Counted from the stretch's first letter, positions 46,575-57,000 are shown. The stretch is 64,000 nt of DNA from Peromyscus leucopus (GCF_004664715.2 NC_051065.1:148549596-148613595), one strand, 5' to 3'. Translations and numbers: made by a program. Notes: generated from the letters alone by a model not told the origin.

Positions 46575-46909
46575 TCCTGTCATCACATCTTTTCAAAAAA
46601 AAGTTATCCATTCAGTTAATTGATGATGTAAAGGCCATCTCCAGCACCATTCTTGACTTGCAGAGTCAGTTAGACTCTCTGGGTGAGGTATTCCTCCAAA
46701 ATAAGAGGGGGTTAGATCTGCTAACTGCAGAAAAGGGGGGGTCTTTGTTTTTACAGGAAAAGTGCTGGTTCTATGCTCACAAGTCAGGGATTGTCCAGGA
46801 TAAATTAAAGAGGCTGCAGGAAGACCTGGAGAGGAGAGGGCGGGAGTTTCAGACAATCCTCTGTGGACAGGCCTCATGGATTCTTACCCTACCTACTTCC
46901 CCTCCTTGA
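46550..46909 (+). pseudogene. ERV env TM remnant with immunosuppressive-type domain
   Basis: A 119-codon open frame. After a heptad-like region it has [16 protein letters not shown], the class I env immunosuppressive-type motif, and then a damaged CX6CC region in which a Trp replaces one Cys. A coiled-coil-like second heptad segment follows. The frame ends before the membrane anchor. As this is a fragment of a dead element with no start of its own in context, expression as protein is unlikely. Confidence 0.78.
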
Positions 46910-47272
46910 ACCCTTTCTTCTCCTTATTCTCCTTCTCACCATTGGGCCTTGAGTGTTCAATAAGTTCACACAATTTATCCACCAGAGATTGGAGGCAATT
47001 AAGATAAATCAGGTTGAGGTATGCTACCAAAGATTAGCCACTCAGGAGTCTGGTCCCTCCCATGGCTAGGTATCCTCCTATGAGCGCCCTTCTTCTGCTC
47101 TCCACTTGACCAATGATGGGTAAGCTCTCAGGTGGGCTGAGATGACCTAAGACATGTCATAGAGTGACCCACCCCCCATCTCCTATTCACGATACATGGT
47201 ACTCAATGACGGGTAAGATCTCCAAGTGGGGGATGACCTAACACAGGGGCCATGTCTTACAAAAGGGGGAGG

Positions 47273-47719
47273 TGCTGGGCCCCATAAGGCCCAGGCACGA
47301 AGCCCAGTGTAACTTCCTCTGCCTAGCTCAAGTTTGGCGACCTGTCTTCAGACATGACTTCCACATATGAGTGACTCAACACTACGGGACCTAGAATCAC
47401 CTCTGCCTAGTAAGTGCTGAGATGGCATCATCTCATTGACTGCTATCCTCACCCTACCCCCCGCCCCCCATCACCCCAAACTATATAAGCCCACTCCTGA
47501 TGCAATAAAGTGAGTTCCTGCTTTGACAAGACTCCTGGCCCAGTGTGCTTCTCTCTGGTGGACGGGGGTGAGAGGGGTGGGGCGTGGGGTCTGGGCCGTC
47601 GACACTCATCATCCCGCTCAGCCCCAAGGGAGAGACCAGCTGGAGCAGTCCTGCCTCTGCCCTACCTGTTGGTCAGACAGACAGTACCGTAGCAGAAGGG
47701 CGGGGACCGTCAATCTCAC
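47273..47719 (+). repeat. Class I ERV 3' LTR with TATA box and poly(A) signal
   Basis: Begins TGCTGGGCCCC after the purine tract ACAAAAGGGGGAGG. It contains CTATATAAGCC near 47481 and AATAAAG near 47503, and ends near GTCAATCTCA. The sequence differs from the LTRs of the 14311-17889 element, so this is a different class I family. If active it would fire antisense to A2m across exons 1-4. Confidence 0.72.
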
Positions 47720-48060
47720 CCAGCCGTGAACCCTATAAACTGTGAGAACCACTGGCCTGGCAGGACACGCCCACTGGTGCAGTAGTAGCACAAATGTCAC
47801 GGAAGGAGCCAACCACTCTCTGACTGGATTTAAGTCCTACTACCCAAGATGAAACCCACATTAGACATCATTATAGGGCCAAGAATCTGTGGCCAGAGGA
47901 GAACGCATTATTACTCTGCTGCCAAAGGACGTAGTGTTAAACCAACTGATATTGATGTATCTTTATACTCACAGATCAAAGCTTCTCTCAGCCCCTGTCA
48001 GAGAAGCCTCTCCTTGCAGCAGAGGGTGATTAGCACAGACCCCACCACTTGCTGAAGTGC
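47720..48060 (+). repeat. Old LINE-like fragment
   Basis: Blocks CCACTCTCTGACTGGATTTA and TATACTCACAGATCAAAGCT, which I associate with a common old rodent LINE 3' region. Shares its start with 45355-45507. No coding potential. Confidence 0.45.
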
Positions 48061-48485
48061 AGAGGACAAGAGACTCTGAAATGCTAATTCATTCTTTAGA
48101 GAGTCCATTTAGGGAAGGATCTAAATGTTCAATAAAGGTTATAGGTGAGAAATACCCCTGTTAGACTAGAAATGGATTTCTTAAGGATGACTTGAAGTAA
48201 CAGAAACTACAAAAGAAATGACTGACATGGTTAAGCCCAAAGGTTCTGACAGTAACAGTCTCCATGAAGTATAAAGAAACCCAGAGACGCTTCACCAGTA
48301 ATGGAGTGCAAGATATAGGGAAGACATTGCATGGCCAATGGTAACTGAGCAAGGGGTAGAAATAGTTAAATGAGCAGAGTAGAGAAGAAGACCAACTCAT
48401 ACCTTAGCAAGGGGCTAGAAATGAGAATATTTCAGTCACATTATGTCTTCACAAACCCACCAATACCCACATGTAGAAGACTCAC

Positions 48486-48538
48486 CAACTCATTCAGGGG
48501 GCGTAGGTTTTTATCCATAGAGACAACCCGAAACTTGA
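48486..48538 (-). CDS. A2m: A2m exon 4: MG2
   Basis: This 53-bp exon completes Val143 and encodes [17 protein letters not shown] (residues 144-160), nearly identical to rat and human A2M. The acceptor is CTTTCTCCAG and the donor GTGAG. The size equals the human exon 4. A plus-strand GA-rich stretch (48542-48560) supplies the polypyrimidine tract of its acceptor. Confidence 0.93.
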
Positions 48539-48653
48539 CTGGAGAAAGAGAGAGAGAGAGGGAATTTTCTAGTGAGGTCCAGAGAGCTAGGCCTTCTCTG
48601 TTTCATGTTCAGGATGGCTTTTTCACTCCATAGCCCGTGATGGACCTTCGTAC

Positions 48654-48810
48654 CTGACTGTCCTGGTTTGTACACGGGTTTGTCTGTCTGGACAAAGACA
48701 ACACTTTCTTTGTTCTTCACCAGCACCATACTCTTTTTGTTGAATTCATGTGTTGGTCCTTTGATGTGGACAGAGAGGGACATCTCATCTGAAGCTGAGA
48801 CTCTGGGGAG
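48654..48810 (-). CDS. A2m: A2m exon 3: end of MG1, start of MG2
   Basis: Residues 91-142 plus one base. It carries the conserved block [15 protein letters not shown], the signature opening of MG2 in the alpha-2-macroglobulin family. At 157 bp it is one codon shorter than the 160-bp human exon, the difference lying in the loop before VHIKGPT. Acceptor CCTCAG and donor GTACG are usable. Its last base G joins TC of exon 4 to give Val143. Confidence 0.93.
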
Positions 48811-49508
48811 CTGAGGACAAGAGGAGCACAAGAACCTTTGGAGGTCTTAGATTTCCTTTTTACTTCCTGTCCTTCCACACCATAGGGAGGAGATCGGGGT
48901 CCCTCAGTTTCTGTTTAGTTCTTATGTGGAGGAGGGTATGTCAGAAACAAAGTATGAAAAGAAAAACACAACATTTCATGAGTCAATGGAAGCAACAAAG
49001 ACACAGTTGTTTTTATGGAGTAAATATAATCTTGATTGAAAACTAGATAGAACTCTGGAACTTAGGTAGAGTGAAAACTAACACATTGATAATGGTAGGA
49101 ATTGCATCTTGAGGATAGGTACAGAAGAAGAAACCCAGCACTTATTCAGGATAGCAATTACACATAGGAGATGTGGTTCTGATTAGCTGGAGTGCTAACT
49201 GGAAGTTTATAACTTACTAGCAGCAAGTACTACACAGTGGCAAACCCTTCTTTCTCTGGGTACTAGGTTCTTTGAGGAACTTCAGCGGGAAAGCAGCACA
49301 TGCACAAGTATTGGCTCTCCCTGTTTGGGGTGGGATAATCTATGCTATTTGTTTATTGGGTAAATGTTCTAAGTGTCTATTGTTATGAAGTAGTAGCTGT
49401 GTTTCTAGATTAATCTCCTTTAGATAAATGTAAGTATATTATAAACGCATCTACACACATATGTACATAAATATAGAAAACAGACAGGGACAGGTATCTA
49501 GTACTCAC

Positions 49509-49692
49509 AGTGAAGGAGTCACAGTGGAACATGTCCTTGTCGACCACAAACTCATTGGAAAGACTTCTGGTTCCCCAGCTAGACTGCAAGGAGGCCCTGA
49601 CAGTCACTGTCTCATTCAGATCGAGGAGATGGAAGCAGATTTTCTCAGGGGTCTCAGTGTAGAGCTGGGAAGGGACCAGCACCATATACTTC
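49509..49692 (-). CDS. A2m: A2m exon 2: MG1 domain
   Basis: Residues 29-90. The acceptor is preceded by a pyrimidine tract ending CTTTCCAG, and the donor is GTGAGT. The exon is 184 bp, the human length. It opens with [19 protein letters not shown], essentially the rat A2M sequence. Asn55 lies in a sequon (NET), and Cys48 and Cys86 sit at the numbering of the human MG1 disulfide. No stop or frameshift. Confidence 0.93.
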
Positions 49693-49959
49693 CTGGAAAG
49701 GGAAAAGTTGAGGCCAGCTGGGGACAGATATCATTGTCCATGGCTGTAGTTTCTTCACAATAATCATCACCATCCAAGATTCTCCAGCCTGAGATGGCAG
49801 GTGACAGCATGATACCCCAGAGTGGTCAATTACCAGTGTTTGTAATGGTAATCACTCAGCTTCAGCAATGATATCTATCAAGGTATCTTCACATGGCATG
49901 GACTACTGTCACTGAAGCAGGGAGCATTCAAGTGCTGGAAGGTTTTTAAATTTTTTTGA

Positions 49960-50700
49960 TAAAAATCTGGGAGGATAAATTATTCTTTTCATAAAAATTT
50001 ATCAAGATTGTTCTTGATTACTATTTTTAATTCTTGAAAAATAACAGTACCCTGTTTTTATTTTTGGTACACTTAAACCTAAGACGTATAACGTGACTGC
50101 AATCCAGAGTAGCATGATTCACCTGTGCTATAGTTGAACATGTGCCACAGGCTATCTGCAGCAATTGTTCTCTACCTTTTTCTGGCATTAGAGTTTTTTG
50201 TACCTAAAACAGCCCAAAATTTAGACTGTCACCACTACATCACATAATAGAAAAAAAAATCAAGATTGCTTTTATTTTTACCACTTTAAATATATTTTCC
50301 TAATTAAAAAAAGTGACAAGAAAAGTCACTCAACAATATAATCCTGATAATGTGGTTATTTGGGCACCAAATAGCAAGTTTCACTTGTAGTTTAAGCCAA
50401 GGTCTTTGATCCTAACAAGAGTGTTGTTTTAAGACACAAACATCCACAGAGTTGCAGTGTGCCTGAATCCTTACCCATCCCAAGGTTAAACTATAGGCTA
50501 CACATTTCTAACCCAAAGTGCCAACAATGTAAATCCTTATCTTCAAAGAGATGAAATTGTTTCAACACAGAAGAGTGTCTCTGACCACTGGGATTTTAGA
50601 TATTAGTGGTACAGTCATAAGAGGAACGCTATTCTAAATCACATCACACCTCAGTTTAGTAACACAGATTGCTTTAGAATTGGAAAAATGATATCATAGA
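49960..50700. other. Intron 1, no recognised element
   Basis: AT-rich intron sequence between exons 1 and 2. I see no repeat, alternative exon or RNA gene. Confidence 0.5.
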
Positions 50701-50861
50701 ATCATGTAATACTAAAGTTGGAAAGCATACATGTAATTATCATTTGTTAATTGAAAAACAAAAAGGATATAAAGAAGCTTTTGGGTGAAGGGACTGTGAA
50801 AGGAAATGGATGGTTTTGATTGGAGGAGGAACAACATGGAAGAGGCCTTGGTGGTACTCAC

Positions 50862-50947
50862 GGTTGTCCAGGTGATAAGGAAGCAGAGGTCAGGAAGGCA
50901 AGAAGAACTGAAATCAGACATTGCAGAGCCTGTTTGTCCTTCCACAT
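50862..50947 (-). CDS. A2m: A2m exon 1 (coding part): signal peptide
   Basis: This exon encodes residues 1-28 plus two bases of codon 29. The protein begins MWKDKQALQC and has a hydrophobic core LISVLLAFL, followed by small residues (TSAS) suited to signal peptidase cleavage near residue 22. The start ATG has A at -3 (CACC-ATG-T). The donor after GGACAACC is GTGAGT. The CC left at the end joins the G that opens exon 2 to make Pro29, and the next residues KYMVLVP match the mature N-terminus of A2M. I chose this start because it is the only ATG giving a signal peptide in phase with exon 2; a different frame through the same DNA is also open but is not in phase. Confidence 0.88.
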
Positions 50948-51032
50948 GGTGTAGGAAGGAAGAACAAGAGGACAGGGCCTATGGTGTCCTTTTCTTTGAT
51001 GGGGTTTCCAGAGATGTCCCCGATACACAGTG

Positions 51033-51043
51033 CTTTATTTATG
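51033..51043 (-). promoter_or_regulatory. TATA-like element of the A2m promoter
   Basis: Read on the minus strand, the sequence CATAAATAAAG lies about 90 bp upstream of the A2m start codon. A start site about 30 bp downstream would fall near 51008 and give a 5' UTR of about 60 nt with no intron before the ATG. Farther upstream on the same strand are TTGCAAAAT (near 51098-51106) and GTTGCAAC (near 51162-51169), which resemble C/EBP sites, and TTCCTGAGA (near 51174-51182), a poor match to a STAT3 element. Rat A2m is an IL-6/STAT3 acute-phase gene, so these are plausible, but no perfect TTCNNNGAA was seen. The start site is inferred. Confidence 0.55.
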
Positions 51044-51912
51044 AGTGCTCTGTGTAAACAGGAATCTCTGCCCTAGGTGCCCAAACAGACAAGTGGAATT
51101 TTGCAAGAGTTTTCCATTTGTGTCACTGTATTCAGTGGTGGCCTCAGCACAACTCAAATAAGTTGCAACAGTCTCAGGAACGGTGCCAGAGAATCTTGCA
51201 TGGTGTTGGTGAAGGATCAAGGGCACAGAATCTACTTAGTCTGAATTAGAGAAGACTTTCTCAGTCTTCCTACTACCCACCTGTAAATCTTTGCAGTGCA
51301 TGGCTGTGCTATGGTTGTGTGACATTTGCTACCTCACTGCTTCTGGTCACCTGGAATCTAGCAGCACTCCCTGGGAGGTTACAGCTCATTTTCTCTGTTT
51401 CCTCATGTGAGAGTCACTAGAGTAGTTCAGGTTGGAGATTTTCAGTTCTCCTGTCTCTAGTCATTCAAGTATCTGCCTTCATGGGTGCTGTGTTTGAAAG
51501 GGGGACAGTGGATACTGGGCAAGCTCAAAAACTCACCTACTATTAGTCACCATGCTTGAGCTTTCCATGTTAGAACAGAAGTTCACCAAGCTCATCTACA
51601 GGTACAGTTGAGAAGCTTTATCTCTGTGGTCTACTAGGAAGCCAAATATAATCTGTGCAACTTGAGGTGACTGCTTTAAATGATTTAAATACATCAATAT
51701 TTGGGATACAACTCAGTTCCTTTGGAAGGACATTAAGGTTTGAGTTTGGAAGTACATTAGCATTTCTAATCTAGATCATGGGACTGTTTATTTTTCCCGA
51801 GATCTTATGGCATTGACTTGAGAGGAAGGTACAGCATAAGCTAGAACAACTATAATCTTGAGGCATTAAGGAAAAAGAAAGAACATTTCTGTGGAATAAT
51901 TCTCTTATACAC

Positions 51913-52246
51913 TGTAAAGATTTGTCACTTTAATTGGTTTAATAAAATGCAGATTGGTCAGTAGCCAGGCAGGAAATATAGGTGGGGTGACCAAACTAAG
52001 GATGATTGGAAGGAGAAGGGCAGAATTAGAAGTTGCCAGTAGAGACAGAGGGAGCAGAAGATAAATGTGCCATGCTAATAAAGGTATGGCCACTTGGCAG
52101 AGCATAAATAAGAAATATGGGTTAACTTAAAATGTAAGACCTGGTTAGTAATAAGCCTGAGCTATTGATCACGTATTTATAATCAATATAAGCTCCAGAG
52201 TGGTTATTTTGGAATAGGTGGTTCAGACAAGAAACTTCCAATTACA
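51913..52246 (+). mobile_element. Solo mys-like LTR upstream of A2m
   Basis: Starts TGTAAAGATTTGTC and ends CTTCCAATTACA. It shares GTAGCCAGGCAGGAAATATAGG-type and GGGTTAACTTAAAATGTAAG blocks with the LTR at 147-549. It is about 900 bp upstream of the inferred A2m start site. No clear 6-bp duplication, so the ends are approximate. Confidence 0.7.
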
Positions 52247-52425
52247 GAACATGCTAAAACATGATGTAGGGTATGTATGGAAAGGTTGAGAGAGAAATAA
52301 AACCTCTACATTTAATTGATTGACTTCTGAACCCCAATTAATCATCAGTTGGAAGCCCCAGGAAATCCTGCACTGATCCTTTTTGTCCACATTCCACTGA
52401 AACAATAACTACAGTTTTTCACCTT

Positions 52426-52950
52426 CACTTCTTTATTTTATTTTATTTTTCTTTATTAAGAAATTTTCTACTCACTCCACATACTATTCACAGACCCCCT
52501 CCTCCCTCCTCCCACCCACCAGCCCTCTTTCCCAAGCCACCCTGCATCCCCACATCCCCCAAATCGAGGTCTCCCATTGGGAGTCAGCAGAGCCCAGCTC
52601 AATGAGCCTAGGCAGGTCCAAGCCCCTTCCCACTGCACCAAGGCTGAGCAAGGTGTCACACCACAGGCACTGGATTACCAGAGATCTGCCCATGCACCAG
52701 GGACAGATCCCGATCCCCCTGCCTGAGTGTCCCCCAAACAGTTCGAGCCAAACAACTGTCTTCCATGTCCAGAGGGCCTAGTCCAGACCCATGGGGGCTC
52801 CACAGCCACCAGTCCACAGTTCATGGGTTTCCACTAGTGTGGTCTGTCATCTTTGCACTTCCTCCCATCATGATCTCGACGTCCCTTGCCTGCAGTATCT
52901 CTCCTCTTTCTTATCAATTGGATTCCTGGAACACAGCCTTCACCTTCACT
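52426..52950 (-). mobile_element. LINE-1 3' fragment, antisense
   Basis: Reverse complement of the 3' UTR found at about 44480-44770 (plus-strand wording CCTCCTCCCTCCTCCCACCC, GAGTCAGCAGAGCCCAGCTC), preceded by a T-rich tail. 5'-truncated. Confidence 0.85.
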
Positions 52951-53749
52951 TCTTTCTCTTTATTTTGGAGCATGACAATAAATGGCTGTAAATTCCTCAG
53001 ATGATGCTAGAAGCAGCAGATACAGAAATATAAATGGGTCCTAACAACGCAGGATAATATCAGATGGCAGGGCTTGTCTGAGATCGTGCATAAGACAGGC
53101 TCACAGATGACTTCCTGTTAGAGACAGACAGGCTACAATGATTTACTTGAAGTTTTGAGTCAGTGGGGTACAGATATGACTGAGTCTTGAAAAATCCCAT
53201 GAAGAGACCTGGAGACCAGGAAAGCATTGACATGTCTGATATGGAAGTATTTCATTGGAATATTGATGCTGTAATAAAGCTAAGTTTAAATGAAGAGGGC
53301 CTATGGGAAGAAATTTGGAGTAAAACCTAAAATGATGAAAGGATATAAAAGCTTTTCTGTTGAGCTCGGCAACTTATGTGGTGGCTTGAGAGGATGACTG
53401 GAAGCCTAGAGACCCCACGGGATGACTGGACTAGTTATCTAAACATGCTGTGATGGTGTTTCAAACTGAGAGACTAGGAGTTAGACAGACTTCCTGGTAG
53501 GTAGACAGATAGGGAGATGGGTTACAGCTAGGAAATAAAGGTGACAAACCTCCAAGATGACTGACATCTTCTTTTCTGTGATGGTTGAATAATAATGGCC
53601 CCATAGGCTCATATATTGGGGAGTTTAGGTCACCAGAGAGTGAACTGTTTGAAAGGAGTAGAAGGTGTGACCTTTTTAGAGGAAATGTGCCTCTGGGGGT
53701 GGCTTTGAGGTTTCAAAAGCCTATGCCACCAGAATTTCCCCTCTGTCTG

Positions 53750-53781
<32 letters not shown>

Positions 53782-54967
53782 AGCCCATGAATCAGGATGG
53801 AGCTCTCAGCTACTTCTCCAACACCATGTCTCATCCAAAGTGTCCATGTTTCCTGCAATGATGATAATGGACTAAACCTCTGAAATTGTAAGCAAGAAAT
53901 TGCTACGAGGGGTTGGGATATATCTGTGATGGGCCTGGCCATGCTGAGTTGGAAAATGTGAACTTTGGTACTTTGGACTAGAGAAGTGGGTGAACACTTT
54001 AAGTGGTGCTTACTGGGCTATCCTACAAGGAACATGAACAATGGTGCTGAGAGCAATGTAAATTATGGCAGCCTGGCTCAAGAAGTTTCATTGGGGATGA
54101 ATATTAGTAAGTGGCCTGGAGACCATTCTTGTGATATTTTGGAAAAGAATAAGGCTGCTTTTTGTTTCTGCCTCAAACACCTGGCTGAGGCTAAATTGAA
54201 GAGTTTTGAATTAATGTTGTTGCCAGAGGATATGTTAAGACAGCCTAGTATTTACTCTGTCATGTGGTTAACAGTAATCACTCTTATGCAGACCTATCAT
54301 GAAAAGGAGAAATCCGGACAAAGGTAAACACAAAATGTCCATATCGAGGAGAAAGGGTGCATCAAGAAATGTAATGGGACAAAGTATAGTTGTCAAGGAG
54401 ATAAAAAAAACTTAAAGGAAACCTGGTGCTAAATGATATAAGGGGACTAGTGACTTCAGGGCAGTACCCTGCCAAGTAAACTTCCAACTCATGAAAAGGA
54501 ATTAAAGAAAACCTTAAGCAGTGAAAGAAACTATCAACAACAGAAAGCTGATGCAAACAGAATTGAAAGAAGGGACCCAAGTGCCAGCCCCATCAAGCAG
54601 CAGAATTTGGTAGTATCACCCACACGGCTTGATCTCTAGAGTCAAGAATACAAGAAAGGGGTTGTAGAATTTTCAACCATGGCTAAGGAGAGCCACTAAG
54701 GCATGTGTCAGGGGTGTCCCTGCATGGAGGCCCAGAGAGGCCATTGTGTGGAGCTGTGAAGGTGAAGCCTGGATTGCCTTGGAGACACCTGTTACAGAGT
54801 TCAAATACACTTGGAAAAGACCAAAGACTTGATTCAAATGATCAGTAAATAAATTTGTTAATTACTGCCAGCAGGTCAACAACCTTTAATTCAAACTGAA
54901 GGCATATTATGCACATCTGTCTAGAGGAAGGGTTTTTATTTTTTCATTTTTCATTTTTTTTTAATTT

Positions 54968-55423
54968 TGGAGATTATTTTTATTTACAATACTGATATTC
55001 CTGTGTAGATGTAACCAACCGTCTTATTAAATAGGAAACACAGAACCAATGTAAAAGAGAAAGCCAAGAGGTCAGAGCTCAGAGCTAGAATCTCACCCTT
55101 CCTCCTGCGGTGGTCCCAGCTTCCCAAAAGAGAGTTATTTCCCTGTGTGTAAGTCGTTTCATAGTCATTCTGCCTTCTCATTGGTTGTAAACCCAAACAC
55201 ATGACTGCCTCGTCACTGTCTGTATGCACAGCCCTCCAGGTCTTAAAGGCATATGTCTCCAATGCTGGCTGTATCCCTGAACACACAGAGATCTATGGGG
55301 TTAAAGGTGTGCACCACCACCGCCACACTCTGTCTATGGCTCTAATAGCTCTGACCCCCGGGTAACTTTATTTATTAACATACAATCAAAATCACATTTC
55401 AGTACAATTAGAATACTACCACA
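54968..55423 (-). repeat. Composite B1-containing repeat, antisense copy
   Basis: Reverse complement of the 26618-27093 layout, ending TTAACATACAATCAAAATCAC then ACTACCAC. Contains a B1-like GGGGTTAAAGGTGTGCACCA core. It lies within the disrupted MaLR-like element. Confidence 0.7.
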
Positions 55424-55514
55424 TTCCTGAAAGTAGAATCATAAGTACTTGTTCAAAGAAAGATCAGACTAGTCTGTCCATTCATCCATCCACCCATCCA
55501 TCCTTTCTTCCTTT

Positions 55515-55745
55515 CTTTTTTTATTGAGATTTTCTATTCCTTTTACATACCAACCACAGATTTTCCTGTCCTCCCTCCTTCTGCCCCCAGCCATCCCCCC
55601 AAACCCACCCCCCATTCCCATCTCCTTCAAGGCAAGGTCTCCCATGGGGAGTCAGCAGAGCCTGGTACCTTCAGTTGAGGCAGGTCCAGGCCCCTCTTCT
55701 CTGCACCAAGGCTGTGCAAAGTATCCCACCATAGACACTAGGCTC
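55515..55745 (-). mobile_element. LINE-1 3' end, antisense
   Basis: Starts with a T-run, then ATTGAGATTTTCTATTCCTT and the CCCATGGGGAGTCAGCAGAG block: the reverse complement of a LINE-1 3' UTR. It abuts a sense LINE-1 at about 55750. Confidence 0.82.
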
Positions 55746-55754
55746 CAAAAAGAG

Positions 55755-57000
55755 CTAAACAGAGAATTCTCAACAGAAGAATCTCAAATGGCTGAAAGAC
55801 ATTTAAGGAATTGCTCAACATCCTTATTCATCAGGGAAATGCAAATAAAAACAACTCTGAGAGACCATCTTACAACTGTCAGAATGGCTAAGATCAAAAA
55901 CACTGATGGGCCGGGCGTTGGTGGCGCACGCCTTTAATCCCAGCACTCGGGAGGCAGAGCCAGGTGGATCGCTGTGAGTTCGAGGCCAGCCTGGGCTACC
56001 AAGTGAGCTCCAGGAAAGGCGCAAAGCTACACAGAGAAACCCTGTCTCGAAAAACCAAAAAAAAAAAAAAAAAAAAAAAAACAAAACACTGATGACAACT
56101 TAAGTTGGAGAGAATGCAGAGAAGTGGAACACTCCTTCACTGTTGGTGGGAATGCATACTTGTACAGCTACTTTGAAAATCCGTATGGCGGTTTCTCAGA
56201 AAATTGGGATTCAATCTTCCTCAAGACCCAGCTATACCACTCTTGGGCATATACCCAAGGAATACTCAATCATACCACAAGGACACATGCTCAACTCTGT
56301 TTATAGCAGCATTATTTGTAATAGCCAGAACCTGGAAACAACCTAGATGCCCTTCAACTGAAGAATGGATTAAGAAAATATGGTACATATACACAATGGA
56401 ATACTACTCAGCAGAGAAAAGCGATGACATCATGAGGTTTACAGGCAAATGGATGGAACTAGAAAATATCATCTTGAGTGAGGTAACCCAGACTCAGAAA
56501 GACAAACATGGTATGTACTCACTCATAAGTGGATACTAGACATAAAGCAAAGGATAACCAGACTGCAACCCACAGCTCCAGGGAGGCTAGCTAGTAGGGA
56601 GGACCCTAGGAAGGACACATAGATCGCCCAGGGATGGAGAAATTGCTGAGATCTATATGAGGAAACTGGGGGTGAGGGAGGGTAATGGAAGGCAAGGGAT
56701 GGGGGGTGAGAGCTTAGGAGAGGGGGAGGTTTGAGCTGGAACAGGAACAGAGTGGGAGAACAAGGAAAGAGAAACCATGATAAATGAAGACACCATGGGA
56801 ATAGGGAGAAGCAGAGTGCTAGGGAGGTTCCCAAGAATCCACAAGGATGACTCCACCACAGACTACAGGCAAGAGTTGAGAGGGTGCCTGAACTGTCCTG
56901 CTCTGGTGATCGGATGGCTGAATACCCTAACTGTCATCACGGAACCCTCATCCAGTGACTGATGGAAGCAGATGCAGAGGTCCACAGCCAGGTCCGAGGT
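55755..57000 (+). mobile_element. LINE-1 3' fragment, sense
   Basis: Begins AGAGAATTCTCAACAGAAGA and runs through CAAGACCCAGCTATACCACT and GGTACATATACACAATGGAA to the purine-rich 3' region. The 111-codon open frame at 56204-56539 is part of the element. A B1 copy interrupts it. Confidence 0.85.
55905..56088 (+). mobile_element. B1 SINE, young
   Basis: Sense B1 GGGCCGGGCGTTGGTGGCGC with the TTTGCGCC block (as reverse complement) and a poly(A) tail of more than 20. AAAACACTGATG is repeated before and after, a 12-bp target duplication. The intact CpGs and long tail suggest a recent insertion. Confidence 0.95.

Larger units (their letters stand above)
46321..47719 (+). mobile_element. Class I ERV 3' fragment: env end and LTR
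   Basis: Env surface-protein C-terminus, furin-type site, transmembrane protein and a 3' LTR in normal order; everything upstream is missing. Plus orientation, antisense to A2m. The 5' break coincides with the end of the duplicated segment. Env shows a frame change near 46545, so no full protein is possible. Confidence 0.82.
13636..51008 (-). other. A2m: A2m gene, 5' half (exons 1-15, introns 1-14)
   Basis: Alpha-2-macroglobulin is a secreted plasma protease inhibitor. A protease cuts its bait region, a thioester then couples the protease, and the tetramer closes around it. Fifteen minus-strand exons with GT donors and AG acceptors join into 612 open codons; their lengths sum to 1836 nt and every junction keeps phase. 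Most exon lengths I can compare with human A2M agree (184, 53, 21, 169, 85, 110, 162, 228, 64). Residues are closest to rat A2M as I remember it. The product here covers the signal peptide, MG1-MG5 and the start of MG6. Bait region, CUB, thioester and receptor-binding domains lie beyond the left edge. Cysteines match the human disulfide pattern at 48/86 and 463/558 (human 470/563). The 51008 limit is an inferred transcription start. A paralogue such as Pzp or murinoglobulin is less likely on residue similarity. Confidence 0.93.

Noticed and set aside
53965..54327. 120-codon plus-strand frame as a host gene
   Set aside because: The same sequence recurs in the inner region of the MaLR-like element at 32400-32760, so it is transposon-derived.
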